DNA of 8,568 nt from Planctomycetales bacterium (GTDB taxonomy: Bacteria; Planctomycetota; Planctomycetia; Gemmatales; Gemmataceae): contig JAGVLI010000820.1 of NCBI GenBank assembly GCA_020054355.1, forward strand, positions 1 to 8,568, read 5' to 3'. The translations under genes were made by a program, and so were the position numbers. Of the stretch, positions 1 to 6,338 are shown piece by piece (the stretch's first letter is position 1; every line of letters begins with the position of its first letter). The notes below the pieces were generated by a model. That model made no database searches, was not told where the DNA came from, and saw only the letters and a program-made list of their open reading frames with translations.

Positions 1-2
1 CC

Positions 3-974
3 CGTTCCGTCGGGTTTCGCCAACTCCTGCGCCGCGTCCAGGTGCTGACCGCGATCCATCACACGCTGCTCGCGGAACCGAACGACTTGCTCGCCCATGC
101 TCAGCTGGCGGAATTGTACTGGTCGATGAGCTTCTACGACGTCGCCGTCGAGCATCTCCGCGAACAACTGCGCCTGATGAAGGCCGAGGAGCAGGAACGG
201 TTGAAAGCCGACGAGCAGGCCCGGTCCGACCCCCAGCGCAAAGCCGAGTTGCTGCGCCAGCGCAAAGCCGAGTTGCTGCAATGGGAGCAACTCCTGAGCG
301 ACCGCGAACGGCAAGTACACGACATGCAGCGCTATGCCGCGCTGCAACTGACCAAGGTGCCGCCGCGCATGCAGCCGCTGGCCGCCTTTCGGGCCTTCGG
401 CCTGGCCAGGCAAGCCCTGAATGCCCTGTCGGCCCAGGACCCGGTCGATCTCAGTCCCGAAGAAGCGGACGTGCTCATTTTTCTGCATTTGACCCTGGGC
501 CAGGCCGAGCAACTGCGCGGGCAGCTGGGCGACACGCAACGCACCCTGCTGGGACCGCTGGAGTACGAGCAATATCGGGTGCTGCAAGCAGCGGCGCTGG
601 GGGATTACGCGGAGGCCGACCAAGCGCTGGAACGGACGCTGGGGTCCGCGCCACTGAAACCGACCGCGCTGCCCTTGCTGAACATGCTCCAAGCGATCAC
701 CTTCGGTCAGTTGCAGCCGTATGTCCTGAACCGCCGCATGCTGGCCCCGGTGCTGCAGGACCAGGCGCAGGTGGGTTTGCGCCACTTTCTGCACCAGCGA
801 AAGATGAAAGACCTGGAGGTGCTGCGCGGCCTGCTGGCGCTGGAGGTCGGCGACGTGGACAAGGCGAAAAGGCTCTTCCAGCAAACGCTGGAGAATTCTT
901 CAGGCATTGACTTCGAATCGCGGCCGATTGCCGTGCGCTATTTGCAACTGCTTCAGGCGAGCGAGAAGCGCTGA
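3..974 (+). CDS. TPR-like / coiled-coil protein, 5' end cut off by the window
   Basis: The reading frame is open from the first full codon at 3, and a GTG at 42 has no visible Shine-Dalgarno sequence in front of it. I therefore read this as the 3' part of a longer gene rather than a gene starting at 42. Counting from the GTG, residues 1-45 (AEPNDLLAHAQLAELYWSM, then a second helix) look like a tetratricopeptide-type helical hairpin. Residues 45-100 are a charged coiled coil rich in K, E, Q and R with an 8-residue internal duplication. The rest is alpha-helical and ends in another TPR-like unit (LLALEVGDVDKAKRLFQQTL). TPR proteins usually mediate protein-protein contacts; no catalytic motif is visible. 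The stop is TGA, and the next gene starts 183 bp downstream on the same strand. The specific function is unknown. Confidence 0.75.
   Translation, partial: RSVGFRQLLRRVQVLTAIHHTLLAEPNDLLAHAQLAELYWSMSFYDVAVEHLREQLRLMKAEEQERLKADEQARSDPQRKAELLRQRKAELLQWEQLLSDRERQVHDMQRYAALQLTKVPPRMQPLAAFRAFGLARQALNALSAQDPVDLSPEEADVLIFLHLTLGQAEQLRGQLGDTQRTLLGPLEYEQYRVLQAAALGDYAEADQALERTLGSAPLKPTALPLLNMLQAITFGQLQPYVLNRRMLAPVLQDQAQVGLRHFLHQRKMKDLEVLRGLLALEVGDVDKAKRLFQQTLENSSGIDFESRPIAVRYLQLLQASEKR
234..281 (+). repeat. 24-bp tandem duplication inside the first CDS
   Basis: Two adjacent 24-bp units (234-257 and 258-281) are identical over their first 21 bases and differ only in the last codon. Each encodes Q-R-K-A-E-L-L followed by R or Q. 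The period is a multiple of three, so the frame is kept and the effect is eight more residues of coiled coil. It looks like a recent in-frame duplication. Confidence 0.85.
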
Positions 975-1012
975 CCCACTTCCGACTTCCACATCGCTGC
1001 TCTTTTGCCACA

Positions 1013-1020
1013 TATACAAT
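1013..1020 (+). promoter_or_regulatory. possible -10 region in the spacer before the PSCyt gene
   Basis: The 183-bp spacer 975-1157 contains one AT-rich patch, TATACAAT, in otherwise GC-rich sequence. It offers TACAAT (5 of 6 bases matching the sigma70 -10 consensus). I could not find a convincing -35 box at 16-18 bp, so this is only a candidate promoter for the downstream gene. It would leave a leader of roughly 130 nt before the GTG start. Confidence 0.25.
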
Positions 1021-1145
1021 CGCTGGGCCAATCGACACGGCGCGCTGGCGGCTGCGTCCAAGGTCTGTTAGCTTGCACCGTGACTGCTGAAAGTGTTCCC
1101 TCCATCCGCAGCCAGCCGAACTCCCTTGCCCGCCCGCCTGTGCCC

Positions 1146-1151
1146 AAGGAG
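1146..1151 (+). promoter_or_regulatory. Shine-Dalgarno that fixes the PSCyt gene start
   Basis: AAGGAG lies 6 nt upstream of the GTG at 1158. The open frame continues upstream to a TTG at 1005, but those extra 51 codons encode no recognisable domain and would bury the signal peptide. The GTG places the signal peptide exactly at the N-terminus. Confidence 0.8.
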
Positions 1152-1157
1152 TTTACC

Positions 1158-3683
1158 GTGAGCCAGAATCCTACCCGCTCTCTCGGTTTCATGCTTGGCA
1201 CTGCTGTCGTCCTCGGTCTGGCTCCGCTGTTGCCTGCTGCCGAAACAGGGCCGGCCGATCCGCTGTTCAGCCGCCATGTGGTGCCCTTGTTCAGCCGGCT
1301 GGGTTGCAACGCGGGCAGTTGTCACGGTGCGGTCAAGGGGCAGAACGGCTTTCGTCTGTCGTTATTCGGAGCGGAGCCGAGCGCGGACCACGAACGGCTG
1401 CTGCGCGACGCGGGCGGCCGGCGACTCAATCCCAATGAACCCGAAGCCAGCCTGCTGCTGCTCAAGGCGGCGGGGCAAATCGCGCATCAGGGCGGCAAGC
1501 GGCTCGACGTGGGCGGTCCCGAATATCGCCTGATCCGCGACTGGATCGCGGCGGGCGCCAAGCTCGACCAGGTGGGAAAGTCCTTCGTCACCAAGCTGAG
1601 CGCGACGCCCGCCTTGCAGACCGTGAAGCAAGGTGAGAGCTATCCCTTGAAGGTGACTGCCGTCTTTGCCGACGGTTCCACCGAGGATGTGACCGCCCTG
1701 TGCAGCTTCGAGCCGGCGAACAAGGAACTGGCCCGGATTCACCCGTCCGGCCTGGTCGAAGCGCTGGCTGTCGGCGATACCGCCCTGGTGGCGCGGTATC
1801 GCTCGGAGCCGACGGTCGCCATGCTCGTCTCGCCGCGCGCGGGCGCTGAGCCGTTTCCGGACGTACAGCCGGTCAACTTCATCGACAAGCATGTGCTGGA
1901 CAAGCTGCGTCGGCTCAATATCCATCCGGCGGAACTCTGCGACGATGTCACCTTTCTGCGGCGGGTCTCGCTCGACGTGACTGGCGCGCTGCCGGCGCCG
2001 GAGGAAATCCGGGCCTTCCTGGCGGATGCCGCGCAGGACAAACGCCAGAAGAAGATCGAAGAGTTGCTGGCTCGGCCCGGCTATGCCGCGCTGTGGGCGA
2101 CGAAGTTCTGCGACATCCTGCGGCCCGTCGGCTTCGAGGCCAAGCTGGGCTTCTCCGAGCCGGCGGAGACGCGCCGCTTCTACGAATGGCTGCGCGCCCG
2201 ATTCCAGGAAAACACTCCCTACGACCAACTGGCCGAACGCATCTTGCTGGCTACCAGCCGCGAGGGCCGATCCGAGCAGGATTGGGCCGCCGAGGTCAAG
2301 GCGATGGCCGAGGAGAACGCCCGCAAGAGCGCGGACCTGACCGCGTACAGCGGCCGGCAGACACTCGACCTCTACTGGCAACGGAGCAACGCCGCCGGAG
2401 TCAAGGGAGCGTTGCAGGTCTCCCATGCCTTCCTCGGCTTGCGGCTCGAATGCGCCCAGTGCCATCGGCATCCTCACGACGTCTGGCAGCAAGACGACCT
2501 GCTCAGCTTCGCCAACTTCTTCATGCGCGTGCCGGCGGGCGGGGAGAAGTCGTCCTCGCCGGCCATGACCAAGGAAGCCGACAACCTCGGCAAGGAAATC
2601 AAGGACCTGAAGGACGAAGCCAAAAAACTGGCCGACCAGGCGAAGGACAAATCGCTGCCCAAGGACGAAGCCGCCAAGCTGCAAGCAGAGTCCAAGAACC
2701 TCGCCGAGAAAGCCGTCGCCCTGGAAGGGGCGGCCAAGCGGATGAAGGGCACGGAAATCCATACCGGCGGCAAGGCGGCCTTCGCCAGCGTGACCAGCAC
2801 GCTGGGCAAGCAGGACTCCAAGCAGTTTCGCATGCTGGGAGATACGAAACCGCAAACCGTGCCTGCCGATCAAGACCCCCGCCTGCCCATCGTGGCTTGG
2901 CTCAAGCAGCCCGAAAATCCGTTCTTCGCTCGCGCGGTGGTCAACCGGGTTTGGGCACACTACTTCGGCCGGGGCATCATCGATCCGCCCGACCAGCTGT
3001 CACCGCTGAATCCGGCTTCGCACCCGGAACTACTGGCCGAGTTGTGCGCCGACTTCGTCAAGCATGGCCACGACTTGAAGCACTTGCACCGGGCCATCCT
3101 CGCGAGCCGGACTTATCAGCAAAGCGCCAAGACCAACGCCACCAACCGGCACGAGACGACGAACTACGCTTCGTTCTACCTGCGTCGGCTGCCGGCCGAG
3201 TTGCTGGTCGATGCCGTCAACCATGCCACCGGCGGCAGCGAGACCTATCCGCCGGAACTGCACCTCCCAGCAGGCGCGAAGGCGCTGGAAGTGGCGGGCA
3301 GCACCGGCGGCGAGAAGGGCAAGGCCACGCTGCAGTACGCCTTCCACATTTTCGGCCGACCGCAGCGCAGCCCGGAAGTGCAGTGCGATTGCGAGCGCGA
3401 CACCAAGCCGACCATGGCGCAGACGCTCTACCTGGCCAACCACCCCGCCGTGCAGCAGAAGATCGCGTCGCCGCAAGGCAGGGTAGCGCAGCTCATCAAG
3501 GACGTACCGGAGGATGGCAAGCGCATCGACGAGATGTTCCTTTGGGCGCTCAGCCGCTTGCCCACGGACGACGAACGGCAAACGTGCGGCAAGTACTTGA
3601 AGGAAAGTCCGTCGCCGCAGCGCGGTCTCGAAGACCTCCTCTGGGGTCTGCTGAATACGCGCGAATTCTTGCTGAACCATTGA
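1158..3683 (+). CDS. Exported PSCyt1 / Ig-like / DUF1549 / DUF1553 planctomycete protein
   Basis: This 841-aa protein starts at GTG 1158. Residues 1-28 form a signal peptide (short basic start, hydrophobic GFMLGTAVVLGLAPLLPAA). Residues about 43-130 are a PSCyt1-like domain with C50-N-A-G-S-C55-H56 and the family's QNGFRLSLFG stretch. Residues about 145-225 look like a BIG2 bacterial Ig-like domain (VTAVFADGSTEDVTAL). Residues about 240-460 are DUF1549/PSCyt2 and include C432-A-Q-C435-H436-R-H-P-H. Residues about 470-532 are a lysine-rich coiled coil. Residues about 573-820 are DUF1553/PSD1 (VVNRVWAHYFGRG, LHRAILASRTYQQS). CX4CH and CXXCH suggest covalent haem, but haem binding has not been shown for the family as far as I know. 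Adjacency to a DUF1501 gene is the usual planctomycete arrangement and suggests a joint role outside the cytoplasm, whose chemistry is unknown. Confidence 0.92.
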   Translation: MSQNPTRSLGFMLGTAVVLGLAPLLPAAETGPADPLFSRHVVPLFSRLGCNAGSCHGAVKGQNGFRLSLFGAEPSADHERLLRDAGGRRLNPNEPEASLLLLKAAGQIAHQGGKRLDVGGPEYRLIRDWIAAGAKLDQVGKSFVTKLSATPALQTVKQGESYPLKVTAVFADGSTEDVTALCSFEPANKELARIHPSGLVEALAVGDTALVARYRSEPTVAMLVSPRAGAEPFPDVQPVNFIDKHVLDKLRRLNIHPAELCDDVTFLRRVSLDVTGALPAPEEIRAFLADAAQDKRQKKIEELLARPGYAALWATKFCDILRPVGFEAKLGFSEPAETRRFYEWLRARFQENTPYDQLAERILLATSREGRSEQDWAAEVKAMAEENARKSADLTAYSGRQTLDLYWQRSNAAGVKGALQVSHAFLGLRLECAQCHRHPHDVWQQDDLLSFANFFMRVPAGGEKSSSPAMTKEADNLGKEIKDLKDEAKKLADQAKDKSLPKDEAAKLQAESKNLAEKAVALEGAAKRMKGTEIHTGGKAAFASVTSTLGKQDSKQFRMLGDTKPQTVPADQDPRLPIVAWLKQPENPFFARAVVNRVWAHYFGRGIIDPPDQLSPLNPASHPELLAELCADFVKHGHDLKHLHRAILASRTYQQSAKTNATNRHETTNYASFYLRRLPAELLVDAVNHATGGSETYPPELHLPAGAKALEVAGSTGGEKGKATLQYAFHIFGRPQRSPEVQCDCERDTKPTMAQTLYLANHPAVQQKIASPQGRVAQLIKDVPEDGKRIDEMFLWALSRLPTDDERQTCGKYLKESPSPQRGLEDLLWGLLNTREFLLNH

Positions 3684-3720
3684 CCGCTCGCGGACGCCCG
3701 GCGGCATCTGCGCTGCCTCT

Positions 3721-3745
3721 CGTTCCCACGCTCGGCGTGGGAACG
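3721..3745 (+). repeat. REP-like palindrome, left copy
   Basis: A perfect 11-bp inverted repeat, CGTTCCCACGC with loop TCG and its complement GCGTGGGAACG. It starts 37 bp after the PSCyt gene stop. The inner palindrome of this unit is CGACGC-TCT-GCGTCG at 3754-3768. From memory, GTTCCCACGC-type palindromes are dispersed in several bacterial groups including planctomycetes; this was not checked. Confidence 0.88.
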
Positions 3746-3830
3746 GGCTGCCCCGACGCTCTGCGTCGCCGGTACAAAGCAGCCAGTCGCAGCCTGTTTT
3801 CCGCAGCGCCGCAGAGCGGCCCATGCAGTG

Positions 3831-3855
3831 CGTTCCCACGCCGAGCGTGGGAACG
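3831..3855 (-). repeat. REP-like palindrome, right copy (inverted)
   Basis: The exact reverse complement of the left copy: the same 11-bp stem with loop CGA instead of TCG, which fixes its orientation as opposite. Its inner palindrome is GCCGC-AGA-GCGGC at 3808-3820. It ends 30 bp before the DUF1501 start codon and 15 bp before that gene's Shine-Dalgarno sequence. Confidence 0.88.
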
Positions 3856-3885
3856 AGGGCAAACTTGCACGAGAGGATTCCCCCC

Positions 3886-5214
3886 ATGAATACCGGATGC
3901 CAGGGCTACCGAAATCTCAGTCGTAGAGACTTCTTCCGCGTCGGCGGTGCTTCGCTGTTTGGCATGTCGATGGCCGACTTCTTCCAGGCGCAGGCCAAGG
4001 CCGTCGGCAAGCCCGGCGCCAAGGGCAAGCAGATGATCCTGCTCTGGCTGGCCGGCGGGCCGCCGCACCAGGACATGTTCGACATGAAGCCCGACACTCC
4101 GCCGCCCTTCGGCAGCGAGCTGAAGCCGATCCAGACTAATATACCCGGCATCGAGTTCTGCGAGCTGATGCCCCGGCTGGCCCAGAATGCAGACAAGTTC
4201 TCGATCCTGCGTTCGGTCGGCATCGGCACCGAGAAGTGGGAGCATTCCGGCGGCCTGTACTGGCTGTGCGGCAACCCGCGCACCAAGGACACGGCCAAGT
4301 ATCCGATGTACGGCAGCGTGGTCGCCAAGGAACGCCCGCCGGTCCAGGGGCTGCCCACGTTCGTCTCGTTCGGGGCCTATAAGGAATCGGGCGACCTGCA
4401 CCTCAACTACTTGGGGCCGGCCTACGATCCGCTGACCTTCAAGCCGGGCGACCCGAAGGACGAGGTCGGCTCCATGCTGGCGCCGCCGGCGCAGCTCGAC
4501 CTGTCCGCGTTGCAGCGTCGTGAAGGACTGCTGAAGTCGCTGGACCAGCAATTGCGCAAGCTCGACGCCGCCGAACCGGTCATTGCCGGACTGGATCAAT
4601 TCCAGCAGAGCGCCTTCGACCTGCTGCGTTCGCCCCGCTTGCGCGATGCCGTCGATCCCAAGAAGCTCGACCCGAAGGACGTGGAGCGCTACGGCAAGAA
4701 CGAGCACGGCACGTCGATGCTGGCGGCCCGCCGACTGATCGAAGCCGGTGTGCCCTTCGTGTTCGTGCCCTGGAACGGCTGGGACATGCATGCCACCATC
4801 ACCCAGAGTTGCAAGCAGGCGCTGCCCAAGCTGGATGCCCTGCTGTCGAGCTTGCTCGAAGACCTGCAAGAGCGCGGCTTGCTGGAGAGCACGATCGTCA
4901 CGGTGCTGGGCGAAATGGGCCGCAACAAGATCTACAAGGACCCCGGCTACTCCGGACTGCCCGGCCGCGACCACTGGGGCACCACGCAATTCGTGCTGGT
5001 GGCTGGCGGCGGCTTCAAGCACGGCATGGTCCTGGGCAAGACCGACAAGACCTCGCTGCACGTCGTCGAGAACTACTATTCGCCGATCAGCTACGGCCGC
5101 ACGCTCTATCACCTGCTCGGCATCGACCCGGACAAGGAACTGTATACGACAACGAACCGGCCGATGAAGATCATCGTGGATGAGGCGCCGCTCATCAAGG
5201 AAGTGATTGCGTAA
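3886..5214 (+). CDS. Tat-exported DUF1501 protein (alkaline-phosphatase/sulfatase-like fold)
   Basis: This 442-aa protein starts at ATG 3886, with GAGAGGA 8 nt upstream. The frame extends further upstream into the REP-like palindrome, which is not coding. A twin-arginine signal is present (S12-R13-R14-D-F-F-R-V, then a hydrophobic GGASLFGMSMADFF), so it is probably folded before export. DUF1501 is related to the alkaline phosphatase/sulfatase superfamily. The visible conserved blocks are G57-G-P-P-H61-Q-D63-M-F-D66, W-D300-M-H302, E343-M-G-R346 and G-R-D362-H363-W-G, whose Asp and His residues are candidate metal ligands. E-M-G-R-N departs slightly from the E-F-G-R-T form I recall as common. 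A hydrolase acting on phosphate or sulfate esters is possible but unproven. It lies just downstream of the PSCyt/DUF1553 gene on the same strand, a typical pairing and a likely operon despite the REP-like hairpins between them. Confidence 0.93.
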   Translation: MNTGCQGYRNLSRRDFFRVGGASLFGMSMADFFQAQAKAVGKPGAKGKQMILLWLAGGPPHQDMFDMKPDTPPPFGSELKPIQTNIPGIEFCELMPRLAQNADKFSILRSVGIGTEKWEHSGGLYWLCGNPRTKDTAKYPMYGSVVAKERPPVQGLPTFVSFGAYKESGDLHLNYLGPAYDPLTFKPGDPKDEVGSMLAPPAQLDLSALQRREGLLKSLDQQLRKLDAAEPVIAGLDQFQQSAFDLLRSPRLRDAVDPKKLDPKDVERYGKNEHGTSMLAARRLIEAGVPFVFVPWNGWDMHATITQSCKQALPKLDALLSSLLEDLQERGLLESTIVTVLGEMGRNKIYKDPGYSGLPGRDHWGTTQFVLVAGGGFKHGMVLGKTDKTSLHVVENYYSPISYGRTLYHLLGIDPDKELYTTTNRPMKIIVDEAPLIKEVIA

Positions 5215-5228
5215 AGACCGAAGGCGAG

Positions 5229-5248
5229 CCGGGAGCGTAAGCGACCGG
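5229..5248 (+). other. Hairpin with tandem G.A mismatches and a GTAA tetraloop
   Basis: This 20-nt segment reads CCGG-GA-GC-GTAA-GC-GA-CCGG. As RNA from the + strand it would form a 4-bp CCGG stem, two consecutive G.A / A.G mismatches, a 2-bp GC stem and a GUAA loop, which fits the stable GNRA class. It begins 15 bp after the DUF1501 stop. It has no T-tract and so is not a classic terminator. I have an uncertain memory of similar sequence recurring in planctomycete genomes. Confidence 0.5.
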
Positions 5249-5266
5249 AGTAGTCATACGCGCACG

Positions 5267-5302
5267 AAAAAAGCCCGCGACGCCGATAAGCGTCGCGGGC
5301 TT
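5267..5302 (-). terminator. Intrinsic terminator of the coiled-coil gene (possibly two-way)
   Basis: A perfect 13-bp inverted repeat (5271-5283 with 5290-5302) has a 6-nt loop and is GC-rich. Read on the minus strand, the last stem bases run into six consecutive T (complement of A 5267-5272). This is the standard intrinsic terminator layout, and it starts 18 nt after the TAA of the minus-strand gene. On the + strand the stem is followed only by TTGATCG, so it would be a weaker stop for the DUF1501 transcript. Confidence 0.9.
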
Positions 5303-5320
5303 GATCGTCGATTGGTGCGA

Positions 5321-6136
5321 TTACTTCGCTTCCAGCACCTTCTTGATTTCGACGGAGATGTCTTCTGGAGTCTTGGTGGCCGAGATGATTTTGTCGGCCG
5401 AATCCAGATCCTTGCTCACATCCAGCGACTTCCACTTCTCATCTTCGTAGCGCAGTTCGGTCTTGACCTTATCGCTGAGCGATTTGATCTTCTTGTCCAG
5501 ATCGGCGTACTGTGACGCGCGAGTGGTGTCCGCCACTTCCCCGGCCACACTTTCTGCCTCCTTCAAGGCGTTCAGCTCAAGCATGTCGAGCTTGATCTGC
5601 TCCAGGGTGTTTTTGTAGTTCGCCAACAATCGCCGTTCCCCATCTTCCTGTTCCTTCAGGCTTGCGGCGATTTGTTCCAGACGCGCTTGGGTTTTCTTGG
5701 CGTCGTTGAGCTTGTCCGTCCGGACCTTGTGTTCTCGGAAGACCTGACCTGCCAGTTCCTTCACTTGCTGGGTGGTATAAGTTTTTCCAGCAATTGTGGG
5801 CGTCTCGCTGGAGGTCATCCACTCATCGAGTCGCTGCAATGAATTGCGCGAGTCCGTAACCGCCTGTTCGGCGTCCTTCACTTCGCGGGCCATCCGCTCG
5901 GCCTTGACCTGGACGCTGATGCGCTTCTTCTGTCGCTTCTCGATGGATTGCTCGCAGGCCGTGATCTTGAGTTCGACTTCTTTCTTCATCACGTCAATTG
6001 AGCCAAGGGTGTCGTCGATCTTGTCAACGAGTTTGTCCTTGGCGACCAGGTAGCGTGCCGCGAAGCCTGGCACGAAGTAGTACGCGCCGACAGCTAGCGT
6101 TACCGCAGCCACAGCGCCCACGATCCACTTACCCAT
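5321..6136 (-). CDS. Membrane-anchored coiled-coil protein, function unknown
   Basis: This 271-aa protein starts at an ATG (complement of 6134-6136) preceded by GAGGAGGA with a 7-nt spacer, so the start is well supported. Residues 4-24 (WIVGAVAAVTLAVGAYYFVP) form one N-terminal transmembrane or uncleaved signal-anchor helix. Nearly all the rest is charged, helical and coiled-coil-like: residues about 35-105, then a short break containing PTIAGKTYTTQQV, then about 125-245. The C-terminus (DISVEIKKVLEAK) is a further short helix. The layout loosely recalls PspA/Vipp1-type envelope proteins, but I see no diagnostic motif and do not assign it there. It has its own Shine-Dalgarno sequence and terminator, and lies 202 bp downstream of the methyltransferase gene, so it is probably a single-gene unit. 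A structural or scaffolding role at the membrane is only an inference. Confidence 0.85.
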   Translation of the reverse strand: MGKWIVGAVAAVTLAVGAYYFVPGFAARYLVAKDKLVDKIDDTLGSIDVMKKEVELKITACEQSIEKRQKKRISVQVKAERMAREVKDAEQAVTDSRNSLQRLDEWMTSSETPTIAGKTYTTQQVKELAGQVFREHKVRTDKLNDAKKTQARLEQIAASLKEQEDGERRLLANYKNTLEQIKLDMLELNALKEAESVAGEVADTTRASQYADLDKKIKSLSDKVKTELRYEDEKWKSLDVSKDLDSADKIISATKTPEDISVEIKKVLEAK

Positions 6137-6256
6137 GATCCAGTCCTCCTCGACAATTCGTTCGGTTGGTTTTGCTTACGCGACCTTGTTTGCTTCCCAT
6201 CGTGCGGTCCACAAAGAGATATTCGCTCGCCGCCGGGAAGATATTGCGCCGATTTC

Positions 6257-6288
6257 GCGGAATCCAGGCAGGGGGAGAGAGATTCCGC
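6257..6288. other. Inverted repeat in the 6137-6338 spacer
   Basis: GCGGAATC (6257-6264) and its complement GATTCCGC (6281-6288) flank a 16-nt purine-rich loop. The pair lies between the methyltransferase stop (6339) and the coiled-coil gene start (6136). It could be a weak hairpin or a binding site for a dimeric protein. Nothing else definite is seen in this 202-bp spacer apart from the coiled-coil gene's Shine-Dalgarno sequence at 6144-6151. Confidence 0.4.
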
Positions 6289-6338
6289 TGCTGAGAGTGT
6301 ACCGCCGCCAGATGAAAGCGCCAACCTAATTGCCGTTC

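Larger units (their letters stand above)
3719..3857. repeat. Composite of two REP-like elements in inverted orientation
   Basis: Two copies of one bipartite unit face each other in the spacer between the PSCyt and DUF1501 genes. Each has an outer 25-bp palindrome (11-bp perfect stem, 3-nt loop), an 8-10 nt gap, and a smaller inner palindrome with a TCT loop (AGA in the right copy). The order is outer-inner, about 39 nt of unrelated sequence, then inner-outer. The right copy is the reverse complement of the left across the outer palindrome plus two flanking bases (27 nt), and is more diverged in the inner part. The layout matches REP pairs (BIMEs/REPINs). In RNA it would form strong hairpins between two co-directional genes, and so could stabilise, attenuate or terminate transcripts. 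Neither outer hairpin is followed by a T-tract. Confidence 0.85.

Noticed and set aside
1005..1157. N-terminal extension of the PSCyt gene from a TTG
   Set aside because: There is no Shine-Dalgarno sequence at the TTG, the added residues have no domain character, and the GTG at 1158 has a well-spaced AAGGAG and starts a signal peptide.
1362..2960. A 532-codon open frame on the minus strand, antisense to the PSCyt gene
   Set aside because: It lies wholly inside a gene with clear domains and a Shine-Dalgarno sequence. Its translation shows no recognisable family and has the Arg/Gly/Leu/Gln/Val-rich bias expected from the opposite strand of GC-rich coding DNA.
3721..3855. Reading the two identical palindromes as the start of a CRISPR array
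   Set aside because: There are only two copies, in opposite orientation, with a second palindrome in each unit and no regular spacers.
2093..3889. A 598-codon + strand open frame in another phase over the PSCyt gene
   Set aside because: Arg/Ala/Gly/Pro-rich shadow with no domain; it extends through both REP-like elements and ends just inside the DUF1501 start.
3550..5112. A 520-codon minus-strand open frame antisense to the DUF1501 gene
   Set aside because: It runs through the REP-like palindromes and the end of the PSCyt gene. Its translation is low-complexity shadow sequence, whereas the + strand has conserved DUF1501 motifs.
5321..6136. Assignment of the coiled-coil protein to the PspA/Vipp1 family
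   Set aside because: Only the general helical layout fits. The N-terminal membrane helix is not typical of PspA, and I saw no family-specific residues.
6296..6324. Possible minus-strand promoter for the coiled-coil gene (TTGGCG, 17 bp, TACACT)
   Set aside because: The spacing is right but the boxes match at only 3 and 4 of 6 positions, which is expected by chance in a 200-bp spacer.
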